Shown piece after piece: positions 1 to 11,645 of a stretch of 64,000 nucleotides of DNA. Source of the stretch: Thalassia testudinum (lineage: Eukaryota; Streptophyta; Magnoliopsida; Alismatales; Hydrocharitaceae); NCBI GenBank assembly GCA_037157565.1, contig JAZHRO010000054.1, forward strand, positions 12,197,501 through 12,261,500, read 5' to 3'. Under the pieces are notes generated by a model. It worked only from the letters and a program-made list of their open reading frames with translations, did not search any database and was not told where the DNA came from. The position numbers and the translations under genes were made by a program. Positions within the stretch are counted from its first letter, which is position 1, and each line of letters starts with the position of its first letter.

Positions 1-412
1 TCTGCTGCAGTGATAAGGAACGGCCCAACGACGGTGTTGGGTCCTTTGGTGGCTTTGCTCCTGCGTAGTGGCTACTACAGGTAGCACCAAGGGTCTAGAG
101 ACCCTCTACTGCTGTCGCCTAGGCCTGGGTGGCCACGTCGGCCACTACGAGTGCAGTAGGGTCAATAGAGCCCCCTACTGGCGGTGCTGTAGTCCTCTGG
201 TTGCCTCATCTCACCGGTGGAGAAGCCCAGTGACCACAGCAGGGCCAACAGGCCCCCTATCGGCAGCTTTGCAGCCCTTTGGCTACCTCTTCTTACCAGT
301 GAGGATGGTCGGCGGTGATGAGAAAGAAGGGGATCTAGGGTTTAGGTGGGGTTTTGGGGCTAGGTATTTGGGAGGATACCAGAACCTGGTCTAAGACCAC
401 GCTCTGATACCA
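1..412 (-). mobile_element. Leader of a minus-strand Ty1/copia element (partial)
   Basis: The complement of the copia initiator-tRNA primer binding site, TGGTATCAGAGC, lies at 401-412 on the minus strand. The GC-rich sequence to its left matches in style the untranslated leaders of the related minus elements at 15.2-15.7 kb and 29.3-29.7 kb, including the run of agggttt just before the site. The open reading frame here shows no recognisable domain, so I treat it as leader. The coding body would lie left of the window. Confidence 0.6.
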
Positions 413-549
413 AGTAGGAAATAATGATTCACTATATTATTCCAAAGAACCCTACACCCCTTTATATAGAGGAGCGGTGTGGGAAAAATAACATCATAAG
501 TCTTAAAGAAATAAAATAAGAAAGAGATAAAAACAAATTCAACATAACA
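413..549 (-). repeat. 5' LTR of minus-strand copia
   Basis: This block starts next to the reversed primer binding site. It shares the pattern ctttatatagag...gggaaaaataacat with the LTRs at 12526-12668, 15768-15909 and 29694-29834, so it belongs to the same short-LTR family (about 140 bp). The outer end is placed at the ...acataaca reached near 549. No target duplication can be scored because the other LTR is outside the window. Confidence 0.6.
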
Positions 550-642
550 ACTAGATATGTGTACATATCTATATTCTTTTTATGTGATGAACATACAGGA
601 GTCCTTGCATGTTCTTAACCTCATAAGCAAACTTGAAAGGTG

Positions 643-760
643 CCACCAAGGGGTTGGCTTAGTGGTAGAATACCCTACCGACATCCAAGAGGTCATGGGA
701 TCAAATCCCATGCCCACCACATTTACCTTCTCAAAAAAGAAAAGTAAAGAAAAGGAAAAG
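643..760 (+). mobile_element. tRNA-derived SINE, copy 1
   Basis: An A-box-like tggcttagtgg and a B-box-like ggatcaaatcc are spaced as in an RNA polymerase III tRNA-type promoter. A common acatttacc segment and an A-rich tail follow. The same arrangement recurs at 43749-43860, which shows it is a dispersed family and not a functional tRNA. No clean target duplication was found at this copy. Confidence 0.6.
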
Positions 761-1129
761 AGAAAAAGCCCTGAAATGTCAGTTGCAAAGTGACTAAATG
801 TCGCTAGAAAGCAATAGAAATGAGGTAAAGCAAAAAATAAAAATAAAATTTAAGACAATGTGTTCGGCGTGTAATTCGTATTTTAAAAGTTAATTAGTTG
901 TAGTATAGCGTGAAAATACGTCGACAAATAAATTTATAAAACTCCGGTGAGTACCGAGCATTCGCAAGGAGGCAATCTCGATTTTTGCAGAAACTTTCCA
1001 ATAAAACTTGCTCTAAACAGATATTTATATATGTATATATATATATAGGAATTAGATGTATAATCAGGCATTCAGAAGATCATAATTTTAATTTCAATTA
1101 AACGGAGTTTTTACAATAGAGAATGCTAC

Positions 1130-2340
1130 TATAATTAAATAGAGAGATAGAGAGAGAGATAGAGGAGAGAGGAAAGTGGCAAAGGACCGACGTCGCTTGT
1201 GGGATGCTTGTGTGAGAAGCGGCAACACCTCAGATCCAGAGCGTCGGGACGAAGGTCAGAGCGGAGTTGCAGAGGGATGGAGAGTTGTAGAGAAGGTGGA
1301 AGATATCTGGAGTTGATGGGAGAGAGATGCTTCAACTGAGGGCTCTGGGCCTTCTTTTATAGCTTTTATGGAGGGCAAAAAGAGTATTTAACCCCTTTAT
1401 CTCTCATGCAACAACTCTTGTTTGATCAACGAATCTATCTGGCCTAAAAAACCTTCAAATTCACCTCCATCATGCAGATTTAATCCCCGGCTGACACGTG
1501 GTGCCTGCTGCACCCTTGGATCGCGATTTGACGGCCCCGCTCGCACCTCATGCCCGCCTAACGCCTGCTCGTCTCCTTCCTTGCCGCTTGCCTCATTTTA
1601 GTGCTTAATTGTCAGCCGTCCGATCGTAAGCTTAAATGCACGCTCGCATCTCCTTCGCGACGAAGGAAACGCGTGAGTTCGCGTGTTATGCGCGTGTGGG
1701 ATCCAACGTTCGATTGCGGCGCACTCAGATCACGCCACACGGTCACTCCGGCGCCCCTTTGATCAAGATCCGACGGCCAACTGCACCCGCACCTAACACG
1801 CATTCAATTTCACGCAATGCTCGACTCGAACACGCATCACGAGCTTCCACACGAGCGCGTGAGCCAACGAGCTACGCGGACATTCTGTTATACTTTTTTT
1901 TCTATTTATACTTATCCGGCTGGACGGGTGACGTGGCGCGAGTGTGAAAGGTGGCCTTCCTAGGAGGGAGCAGCTGTGAGCGCCACGTGACGCCATCATG
2001 GTCGTCCATCTTCTTTTCCTTGTATCTGGTGATGTAGACCTCCGATCAAGTTGATTTTTGCTCCATTAGACTGCGATTGTCGATCCGAATTCATCCGTGC
2101 GGTTAGATTCTTCATCTGAGGCTTGGATCTTTGTCCTTTGGCTTTATGGTCTTTGTTCTTTTATAGATTGCATAAGGTGCCCTAGTTGTCTAATCGAGAC
2201 GATTTTGGAAGCGTTGGACTCCCGTCGTCATTCTGATCAGATTTGTTCGATCTGATCTAACATATGTGGCTTCGAATCATCTGTGATTAGAATCAAGACG
2301 ATTTTAGGTCATAAAAAGATGATATTATCTATATGACTAA
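1130..2340 (-). other. GC-rich LTR-like block, minus orientation, unassigned
   Basis: This is a GC-rich block unlike its AT-rich surroundings. On the minus strand a TATA-like CTATAAAAG is at 1354-1362, followed by a pyrimidine-rich transcribed-looking stretch. The block also carries gatccgacggc and gtccgatc motifs that are frequent in plant LTR U3 regions. These features suggest a long LTR, perhaps solo, of a Ty3/gypsy-type element. I could not define its ends, a primer binding site or a target duplication. The reading frames here encode nothing recognisable. A host promoter is an alternative. Confidence 0.3.
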
Positions 2341-2619
2341 TAAATTAGTTATTGTGCAAATTACGATACCTATGAATGCATTATTCCTAAGTTATGCTAG
2401 AATCTAGCTTAATTCAGGTGATTTAGGTTGCATGATTGCCGTGCAATCACAATGCAAGTATAAAGGTGCCAAAATGGAGTGAATGTAACATATATCTATT
2501 TGACAATTGCATGGACTTGTCATCTATGTGTGCTCGTACGTGCAAACATGTGTGCTTCCATGTTTTCTAAAAAATGATCGATTTAAACTATTCCCTTCTC
2601 TAAGTCATTCATTAAACTA
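2341..2619. other. No gene seen; AT-rich spacer
   Basis: No coding, RNA or repeat feature recognised between the GC-rich block and the copia element that starts at 2620. Confidence 0.4.
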
Positions 2620-2756
2620 TGTTGTAGAGTCTCCCATAGTTAGTTTTTATTTTTTTATTTTTATGTGGACTTCCATTGCTATTTTCCCTTCCACCTCCTT
2701 TATAAAAGAGGTGTTAGGATTTCCTAACAACAATTAACTCATTTGTTTATTCAACT

Positions 2757-2768
2757 TGGTATCAGAGC
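2757..2768 (+). other. Copia primer binding site (initiator tRNA-Met)
   Basis: TGGTATCAGAGC immediately follows the 5' LTR. It is the usual plant copia match to the 3' part of initiator tRNA-Met. Confidence 0.8.
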
Positions 2769-3259
2769 CGTAACGCTAGGTTGTTGCTCCGATATCCCAC
2801 ATCTCACAACCGCTGAACCCCTCCACTTGCACCCTTCTTCCTCTTCTCGTCTCCTCGTTGCCGGCAACTGCAAGCGGCCTACAGCTCGTTGTCGGTAACG
2901 TCTACAGACCAACCGGCCGCCGGATCACCTTGGAGGCCACCTGCATCACAGGAGCATGTGCCTAACGCTCCTGCAGGGGGTTGCCGACCCTAGTGTAGGT
3001 CCCTGCAGCTCGTGCCACCGCCGTGATAGGCTGATAGCCAGTATGTCGGCAAGTAGAGGGGCCTAAACACCCCTGGGCAGCAGAGTTAGGGGCTCCCTTT
3101 ACCCTAGTGCATTCCTATGCCCATCCTAAGGAGCTATGGGTTCTTACGATATCTGAGACGCATTTTTCTCCGATCAAGCATGAGAAGAACCCCTTGTTCG
3201 CGTGATTCTTGGATGCAGCAAATCTGATTTTTCCTGATTACAGATCTGTTGGCATCATT

Positions 3260-4080
3260 TCTAATCTCTATTGGGTATGATGGTGAACCTGAACTCTTAT
3301 CGGTTACCGCAAGAGATTTTGAGTCATATATGAACCTGTTCTTTGTGCTAATTGTCAAGTTGAATGAGACCAACTATATATGGTGGTCTTAAACTTTCTT
3401 CATGACAAGGAGCACTTGCTGCTCAAATTTGAGCCAGAGAACAAGATTGGCAAGAACGCGTTGTGGAAGAAAGATAACGCGATGGTTAGATCTTGGATCA
3501 TAGACACCGTCTCTCCTCATATTGGTGATAGCCTTATGTATCACAAGACTACAAAGGAGATGTGGGATCTTCTCTACACCACGAGAAGAATTTCAGCTAG
3601 GTGTTTCAGATCCATTGTGACTTGAGGAGTCTTAGCCAGTATGACCAGACTCTTGCGCAGTATTATACTGATCTTAAGGGATTACTTGAGAAGTATAATG
3701 CTGCATGGCCTGTTTGCACTTGTGTTAGTCAGACGGAGTACAAGAAGTATGTAGCTCTGCAATTTCTTAGTGGTCTTGGACCTAAATATGAGGGCTCCTC
3801 TACTTAGATTCTTGCACTCCCAGATCTACTTTCCTTGGAGGAAGTGTATGGTAGGTTGAGTAGAATTGTGATAAAATCACAGCCTACTACTGTTGCATCC
3901 CCTGGGCAGACGACAGCCTTGCTTCTGGTGGACATAAAGGCCGGGGTGCGCCTTCCACTCGTGGACGTGGATAGGCTGGTTGACCACATGTCACATGCAC
4001 CTTTTGTGGCAAGATTGGCCATGTGGAGGACAATGCTGGATCAGGTATTGTCGTCCTCCCATGGCTAATTAGGCCACCAC
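3260..4080 (+). pseudogene. Copia gag pseudogene
   Basis: Several frame-shifted pieces encode a UBN2-type copia gag: residues MVRSWIIDTVSPHIGDSLMY at about 3482-3541, then a KEMWDLL motif. A zinc-knuckle-like CTFCGKIGHVEDN lies near 3990-4030, in which the last cysteine of CX2CX4HX4C is lost. At least three frame changes or stops occur. It would have packaged element RNA; it cannot now be translated as one protein. Confidence 0.7.
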
Positions 4081-4239
4081 TTTTCTTGATGAGCAGCCTC
4101 AGTTAGTCACGAGAGTTGAGTTCGACGCTATGATTCAGCGGTTCTCTCAAATGAACCAAGACACTACCACTGCTGCCACTACTGCTCCTGAAACTGCTAC
4201 CTTAGCATCCTCCTCAGGTAGTATTTTTGGTTTTGCTGT

Positions 4240-7200
4240 TCAGGATTCAAATACTGGTAAGAATTCATGGTTAGTTCCACCAGGATTCAAACGAGAGTTG
4301 ACTTCGGTGCATCTAGGCACTTGAGTGGCAATGAATATGCTTTTCAAAGATTGTAGTTAGTTCCACCAGGTAAAACTATTCAGGTGGCTGATGGGTGGCA
4401 TTCTAGCGTTGACGACCAGGGGGATGTGGCTATGACCCCCATACTTCGGCTGCTAGATGTTTTATTTGTTCCTGATTTTCCTATTAGCTTAGTCGGATTA
4501 CTAAAGATCTAAATTGCTATGCTATATTTGATGTTATGGGATGTGTATTTCAGGACAAACTCATGGGGAGGATGATTGGTGGCAGACATGAGGAGGGGGG
4601 AGTCTATTGCCTGGTCCAAAGTCCATTTGCTAGTTCATGTCAGGGGGAGGTTGCTCTGGTTGCTGGTACGCTGCTCAGTGGCATAGACGACTTGGACACC
4701 CTTCTCTAGATAGGCTACGACGTGTGATCCCTCATATATCACCTGCTGCTCAGATTACCTGTGAGGCGTGCCAGTTGGGCAAACATCACAAGAATAGTTT
4801 TTCTGCCAGTTCTTCCACTAGTTCATTTGCATGTTTTGATTTGAATCATATGGACATATAAGGGCCTAGCCGTGCATCTGACTAGCTGGATCATAGATAT
4901 TACTTGGTCATTATTGACGATTTCTCCAGAATGTCTTGGTTATTTTTGTTGAAAAATAAAGTAGATGTTGGCAACATGATTGAACCTTTTATCGTTCAAA
5001 TAAAGAATCAGTTGTCTACTATGATTAAGATTGTCAGATCTGATAATGCAAAAGAATTCCTTACAGTTGTTTGCAATCTTTTTATCGTATGCATGAAATT
5101 ATTCATCAAACCAGTTGCCCCCATACTTCTCAGCAAAATTGGGTGGCTGAAAGGAGGCATTGATATTTGTTGGATGTGGCATGTACTCCTCTCATTCATC
5201 ATAATGTTCCTTCCAGATTTTGAGGTGATGTTATACTTACAACATGCTATTTAATCGATTGCCTGTTGTGCAGGATCAGGTGCCATGGCAAATTCTTTTT
5301 TCTAACAAAAAATTATTTCATGTGCCATCCAAAATTTTTAGGTGTGTTGCTTTTGTTCACATACATGGTCCAGGACATGATAAGCTTACACCTCGTGTTG
5401 TGAAATGTGTCTTTTTGGGCTACAGTTCCACCTAAAAAGGATATAGATGATATGATGCTTGCACCAGACATCACTTTATCAGTGCAGATGTGACTTTCCA
5501 TGCTGAGATTACCTATTTCTCCACATGACATCACTGCTAATACGGAATGTGTGCCTATGCATGTTCCCCTAGTTCAGCTAGAAGAGATAACAGTCACTTC
5601 TACTCCAGTTGATACAGGTGTAGAGCCTTCTAGATACAGTTAGCCACCTCATGTGTACAGCTTGCTTGTTTCTTATTGACAAAGACCCCCCTCTCCTCCC
5701 CGCCCAATGCTAACCCCTCGAGTACACAGGTACATATTGAGGATACTGATCCCTCGTCTTCCCATGATGATTCTGCTGCTGATCATAATGTGGATCTTCC
5801 TATTGCTATTAGCAAGGTTCCACATTTGTACCCATCTAGATATCGAGTTCCTGATAATCCTCCTACTGCTAATCTTGGACGATCATTTGCTATGTTTATT
5901 ACAGCACTGATGGTCACTACTGTTCCTACCAGTCATTAGCAGGCCATGCTTCATCCCAAATGACAGCAGGCCATGGAGGATGAGATGGCTGCTCTTCGGT
6001 CCCGAGGCACTTGGGATTTTACTTCCTTACCTATAGGAGCTCATGTTGTTGGATGTAGATGGGTATTCACTTTCAAATACAATTTAGACAGCTTTATATC
6101 ATGATATAAATCACGCATGGTTGCCAAATGATTTACTCAAACTTATGGAGTAGATTTTTTTGATACTTTTTCTCCAGTAGCCAAACTACCTACAGCTCAT
6201 ATTCTTCTTTCTGTTGCAGCACATTATGATTGGGATTTATATCAGTTGGATGCCAAAAATGCACTTTTATATGGAGATTTGCAAGAGAAAATTTATATGC
6301 AACAACCCTCTGGTTTTGAGACTAAGGAGTGTGTGTGCAAACTTAGAAAGGCCATTTATGATCTTAAACAAAGTCCTTAAGCTTGGTTCCAAAAATTGTC
6401 TGAGGTGGTGCATGACATTGGACTCAAGCGGTCTTCTGCCGATCACTCTCTATTGGTCAGGAAGAGTGATAAGGGAGTCGTGGTATTACTTGTGTATGTC
6501 GATGATATTATTATTTTTGGAGATGATACAATAGGGGGATACAAGAGGTGATCCCAACGGAAGTATGCTATTTGGGCACTTTGAGATACTTTGGCCAATA
6601 AGTTTGTTATGACTGATTTGGGCACTTTGAGATACTTCCTTGGCATCGAAGTGGCCTATGGCAAGGATAGGATTACGATTTCCCAACAGAAGTATGCTAT
6701 TGATATTCTCAAGGACACAGGAATGTTGGGTGTCAAGCCTGCCAATATTCTGATGGATCCTAAAGGACATCTATATGATGAAAAGTCTCCTTAAGTAGAT
6801 AGTAGATCATATTGACAGCTTATTGGTAAATTACTTTATCTTACTATTACCAGGTTAGATATTTCATTAGCTATTGGAAAATTGAGTCAATTTATGAGCA
6901 AGCTTACAAAGGCAGCATTGGGAGGTAGCAATGCAAGTTCTCACGTACCTTAAAAAAGGCACCTAGCAGAGGTTTATTATTCAGGAGAGGATCATTTATA
7001 TAGGTTGTTGGCTATTCTGATGCCGACTATGCGGGATGCCTTGTAGATAGAAAATCCACGACTGGTTTCTGCACTTATGTAGCTGGAAATCTTATGACAT
7101 AGAGGAGCAAGAAGTAGGCTGTGATTTCCAGATCAAGTGCAGAATCCAAGTATCGAGCTATGGCTCAAACGGCAACAGAGATGGTGTAGCTATTGGCTGT

Positions 7201-7480
7201 ATTACAGGACTTGCATATTCAGACTTAGCTACCTATGGAGACGTAGTGTGACAACAGAGCTGCAGCATACATCACAAATAATCCTATGTTTCACGAGATG
7301 ACAAAACATGTGGAGATAGATTACCATTACACTTGTGATTTGATTTAGAGGGGCATCATCTATACTACAGTCGTCACTTCTGAGAAATAGATTGCAGATA
7401 TCTTCATTAAGCCATTGACCAGAGCTTCTTTTGACACATGTTGTAACAAGCTGAATATGATTGACATCTATGTTCCAACT
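4240..7480 (+). pseudogene. Copia pol pseudogene (PR-IN-RT-RNase H)
   Basis: The order is that of Ty1/copia. The GAG-pre-integrase domain is near 4677-4800 (WHRRLGHPSLDRLRRVIP, then CEACQLGKHHKNSF). The integrase core follows at 4904-5070 (IIDDFSRMSW and IVRSDNAKEFL). Reverse transcriptase covers about 5940-6800 (PVAKLPTAHILLSVAAHYDW; the YVDDI active-site region near 6495; MTDLGTLRYFLGIE). RNase H is in 6990-7450 (DADYAG, then [10 protein letters not shown]). Every domain carries stops or frame changes, and about 6540-6600 contains a short internal duplication of the FGTLRYF-coding segment. It is non-functional. Confidence 0.75.
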
Positions 7481-7626
7481 TGAGGGGCAGTGTTGTAGAG
7501 CCTTCCATAGTCTGTTTTTATTTTTATATTTCTATGTGGACCTCTATTGCTATTTTCCCTTCGACCTCCTCTATAAAAGAGGTCTTAGGTTTCCTAATAA
7601 CAATTAACTCATTTATTTATCCTAAC

Positions 7627-8200
7627 TTCATTTCTTGAATGTCCCTTTAATCGGAAATGAAGATTGCAGCTTTCAAAATCACTCACTTTGTCATTTTGGT
7701 TAAAATGTATTATTTTGAAATAAATTGAAATAAGTTCCTTGTTTTCCTTGTGGTGAATTCTGGATATTGGTGCTTTCCAAACGGCAGCAGTTTATCATAA
7801 CTTGTATGTAAAATGAACCTCAATATTGAAGTAATTGCCACTTTGATGTGACGACTGTCTAGAGTTTGTAAATGTAACGTAGAGTTTTTGTCGAGAATGG
7901 GAAGTTCTCAGAGCCTTCAGGCAGTTATAGTATCCATATTAATGTGTCAGGGTATTCATCTTGTTTCTGGAGGACATCTGCCCCAGCTTCAGCAGTCAGG
8001 ATAGGTGGGTGTGGGGGGTGTTGCTACTTGGTATGTTCAGCTTATTGGAGTCCGTGAAAACTTTTGGCTTCTCTGGATCCCAAGTTTGCAAGAGAATCTT
8101 GACTGATCTGGGAAATGAAAGCTCTGTTGAAGATCGAGGTTGAGTCAATATCAGCTGATCATTAAAAAAATAGAGATCTCATCAGGCTCCTACAGCAGAC
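7627..8200. other. Non-coding stretch, no feature seen
   Basis: AT-rich sequence right of the copia element. No domain recognised, though the 7880-8200 part may be the upstream portion of the L1 relic that follows. Confidence 0.35.
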
Positions 8201-8206
8201 CATTCA

Positions 8207-8300
8207 TGTCGTTGCATGCATAGGCATGATCCTGAGGACATTGATCATTTATTCTTCTTATGCCCTTTCTGTACCGATGTTTGTTCTAAGGAAGGTTGAC
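8207..8300 (+). pseudogene. L1-type LINE relic (zf-RVT zinc-binding motif)
   Basis: One frame from 8207 reads C-R-C, then HDPEDIDHLFFLCPFC. This fits the C-x-C...E-x-x-x-H-L-F-F-x-C-P-F signature of the zf-RVT domain at the C-terminus of plant L1 reverse transcriptase proteins. Neighbouring frames are broken, and the usual upstream sequence of that domain is not preserved. It is a short dead fragment. A related relic lies at 61630-62120. Confidence 0.5.
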
Positions 8301-8689
8301 TTGGACTAACAGTTCTTCCACATTTCTGCTTTAGCAGAGTATACACATCAACGCTCTACCCCAAGTTCGCATCTATATATATATTGGATGAAGATTGGAA
8401 GGGTGACTCCTCTTAGGGTGACTCCTCTTATGGAAGGCAACAAATTTTCGATGAAGATATTCTTTTTGTTTTCGAGAGAGAGATATCTTGGAGGAGGATA
8501 AAAATATGGACAACATGGTTTACTCCGCAAATTTCTTGTTGGGGCTTGGGGAAATAATTTGCTGGGTACAAAGCTGGTTATAATTCTTGGTTTGTGTTCT
8601 TAAAGGAGAGGGATAACCACTGATTTGGAGCAGTTATCTCTGTTACCCCTCAAAGATTCATGATGGATGCTTGCTTTGCTGTGTAGGGT

Positions 8690-9655
8690 CGGCTCAGGTG
8701 GGCCATAGGCTGGGTTAACTGGGTCAAACCTTCAAAAGCCTTGGTCCAAGCCTTAGTCGAGTTGACCCATGGGGGTTGGGTCGGGCCTAGGCCGACCCAT
8801 GAGTCAAATATAAAGTACCTTAAAGTTTTAAACACAAGCATGGATAAAGTTACAATACGAATGACCGAAAACATAAACATAGCCGTACTAAAAAAAATCA
8901 CAAGTGAAAGGAACAATAAGAACCAAATCTACTTTAATTAAAATGTTATAAAAGTCACGAAGGTGCATCATTCACATAAAAAAATAAACTACTAAAGTTT
9001 CTAAAGTATTAATCCTCCATTGAAACTCATCCCAGAAAATTTATAAATCACATGGAATTTAGGAAGAATATAAGCAATCCTGCTAGCAGTTCAATCCCTA
9101 ATCCCTATTAATAGCTTCCAATCTATTACTTCGTACTATGTTAACTATCAAGTATATTGTCCTATCTTTTCTCTTAATTGAATGTGTTTATACAGGTATA
9201 CTAAATGTCCTTGATTTATAATTAAAAAAAAAAGATAAAGGAATAGTCGGTGGAAGAGTTGGATGGTAGTTGTTGGTCCAATAGATGGTTCTCGTACCTC
9301 ATGTTAAATAGATATTGTATTTGGAGAGGGGTGGAGATTTTGGGGAGGCGAGACAATGGTTAAATAGATGGGAAGGTTGGCATCTAATGGATGGGACTGG
9401 GATTGTTGGAGTTCAAAGTTAAGACTTTTGAAGTTCTTGATTTTAAATGTTAATGATTTGCGGGTTGAGTCATGTCAGGTCGAGTTGTAAATCGGAGACC
9501 CAAGTCTGTCCATTTAAAATCGGGCCAATTAAAGGGTCGAGCCAGGTCAGGTCATGATAAAAAAATCGCAACCTAAGCCCGCTCATTTTGCTGGTCGGGC
9601 AGGCCGGGTCAATAGGGCCCCTAGCCCATGGCTAGGTCTATGCCAAAGGCTCATC
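8690..9655. mobile_element. Possible hAT-like non-autonomous element
   Basis: Both ends are rich in gggtcgg/ctaggcc and gggtcgag/gggcaggccgggtc runs, and the middle is AT-rich. Subterminal ggtcggg-type repeats of this sort are common in plant hAT-derived elements. The terminal inverted repeats are imperfect and I could not find a matching 8 bp duplication, so the boundaries are approximate. Confidence 0.25.
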
Positions 9656-11645
9656 TAGTGCACAAATAGTCGGGGACACATTTCAAGGTTTGGCGGCAGA
9701 AATAAAAGATGAATTGGCATTTATAATTAAGTCTAGAACTTGGATTGCAGAGAGACAATATTTCCATTTTGTTGTTTCATAATAATACAACACCTAGGGA
9801 GCCACTAAGGTTGAGTGTAGATCAGGGTAGTCTCATCCTGTGAAAAAGGTGGCTCAATAGCAACCATTCTTGGCACCTACAATTTGGTTATAGTTATTCC
9901 AGTTTAGAAAGCTTGAAAATTGACTGAAGATACCTAAAGCTTTAAAAAGATAAGACTCCTTGGTGGGCAATGATTCACTGATGTTCTGGCAGGCTCAGAA
10001 ATCATATATCTTGGTGCAGTAAGAAATACCCTTTTCGTAATTTGATTCACTTTGTGGCTTCTTGGGCAACCTGCTCTAGTCTCGGTCCTCATTAAAATAG
10101 CAGCAAAAGAGGTGTCAATTGCATCTGTACAGAATGACAACCACTGTTTCTGCATTATGCTCTCTGTATGTCTATCTCCACATTCAAGCAGAAGATTCGA
10201 TCCCTAACTGTAACCTTTTTGAAGGTGCCTTTGCAAAAAATCTTTAATGTCATATCTTGAACCTAGTAAAAAGATCTTTTTTCCTGCATGGACTTTTCAT
10301 TGAAATTATTGCCTAAGTCAAAGGTGCAATAAATATTTTTCAACCTTCTGAATACATTGCCTGTAAATCTCCCCACCATTATGCTGTTTTCGCTGATTTG
10401 AATAGATTTTCTTTTTTTGTGAGAAAGTCATTTTTTCTTTTTCTTCACCTCGTCTCATACAAAGGACTGGACAGTGGGAAAAGTTAGTGAACTCAGTGTG
10501 TCCCAGTCTGTTGTACCCATGCTCCATTGATTCTCCTTCAGGGTTGACTAGTGACAGCCCTGTCCCCCAATCTCATTCCACTATATGCTAATGAGCACTG
10601 TGAAATGCCCGTTTAGACTACAAAGATTCACCTAAGGAGCATCAGTATGATCGTAGGATTGCCTCCTTTCTACATTTACCCACGTGACATTCGCCTGTTG
10701 AAGTATTATTGATTTGGAGCCAGTGATTAGCTACTTTTATTCTTTCCTTGATATTTCCCAAATCCATTGGTTTCTCTAATCTTTTCATGGGTGTGATCCA
10801 AGGGCGTTCCTCATACCATTTCCGGAAAAACAAGGCTGTCATTCTCATATCAAAGAAATTTGAAATTCAAATGTTTCCGAAGTGAGAATAGCTGGTGTAG
10901 ATTCCGTAGGATCTACTTTTGCTAGGTGCAAGTAAAGCCAGAATGAATAAACCCATGGATGAGGATGACGACAAGTTATCATAATGGTTCTTTACCTAAA
11001 AAACTCCATGGTGCAAGTAGATGCAGGAAAAGACAGGAAGCATTCATCAGACATCTATTATTGCAAAACAGGGTACCTACAATATTTCTGAAATGAGATG
11101 TTTCTGGAATTTACAAACTATAGAGTCCTTTCATCTGATGGGTATGCTTTGGAAGTAGTTCTAAATTAGTGGGGTCATAAAGTGTGAGCTTTGGAGGTTC
11201 TCTTTCAATTAAAAGTAAAAATCACATGTTAAGCACATAGTCATCACATGCATGATTTAGACAATCTGCCATTTTTTATGTGAGAATTCATGCGTTGATA
11301 CTTTTTCTTTGCTCAAGGGAAGAGAGCAATAGAGACACACGGCGCATTGTTCAGGGAGGACCACAAGCTATTTACATAATGTACCAAGAAAGTTATTCAT
11401 TTCAGGTTGATAAGTATCATAATCTAGTTCTAAGGGTAAACTCGTGAGATCTACATAACAAAGTAGAAATGGACATGTTTTGTTGAATTAATATTCAAGA
11501 AAATTTCACAGGTGTACATATCCCTCAAGGATCCTTGTTGCAATATGTAAAATGTTGATGAATTTGTGTTACATCTGTGTCTCATTGTTGGAGATCACGA
11601 TCCACTTTTGTTGGATTAAAGAACAATTTTTTCATGATTATTCAG
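9656..11645. other. Upstream or intronic DNA of the KH gene
   Basis: This stretch ends at the splice acceptor of the first KH-gene exon seen. I searched it by eye for the two N-terminal exons expected in this family and did not find them. No other gene or repeat was recognised. Confidence 0.4.

Larger units (their letters stand above)
2620..7626 (+). mobile_element. Ty1/copia retrotransposon, near full length, degenerate
   Basis: Two similar LTRs of about 136 bp bound the element: 2620-2756 and 7491-7626, both opening TGTTGTAGAG and holding a TATAAAAGAGGT promoter. Directly after the left LTR is the primer binding site TGGTATCAGAGC (2757-2768). Directly before the right LTR is a purine tract (gaggggcag). 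Between them gag, protease, integrase, reverse transcriptase and RNase H follow in copia order on the same strand. All are interrupted by stops and frameshifts, so the element cannot make its own proteins. The two LTRs differ at well over ten positions by eye, so the insertion is not recent. A target duplication could not be fixed. Confidence 0.85.

Noticed and set aside
651..715. Functional tRNA gene
   Set aside because: A and B boxes are present, but no convincing cloverleaf with anticodon arm was seen. The same unit with an A-rich tail recurs at 43749, so it is a SINE.
7961..8143. N-terminal exon of the KH gene
   Set aside because: The peptide does not resemble the family N-terminus, and the region adjoins an L1 zf-RVT relic.
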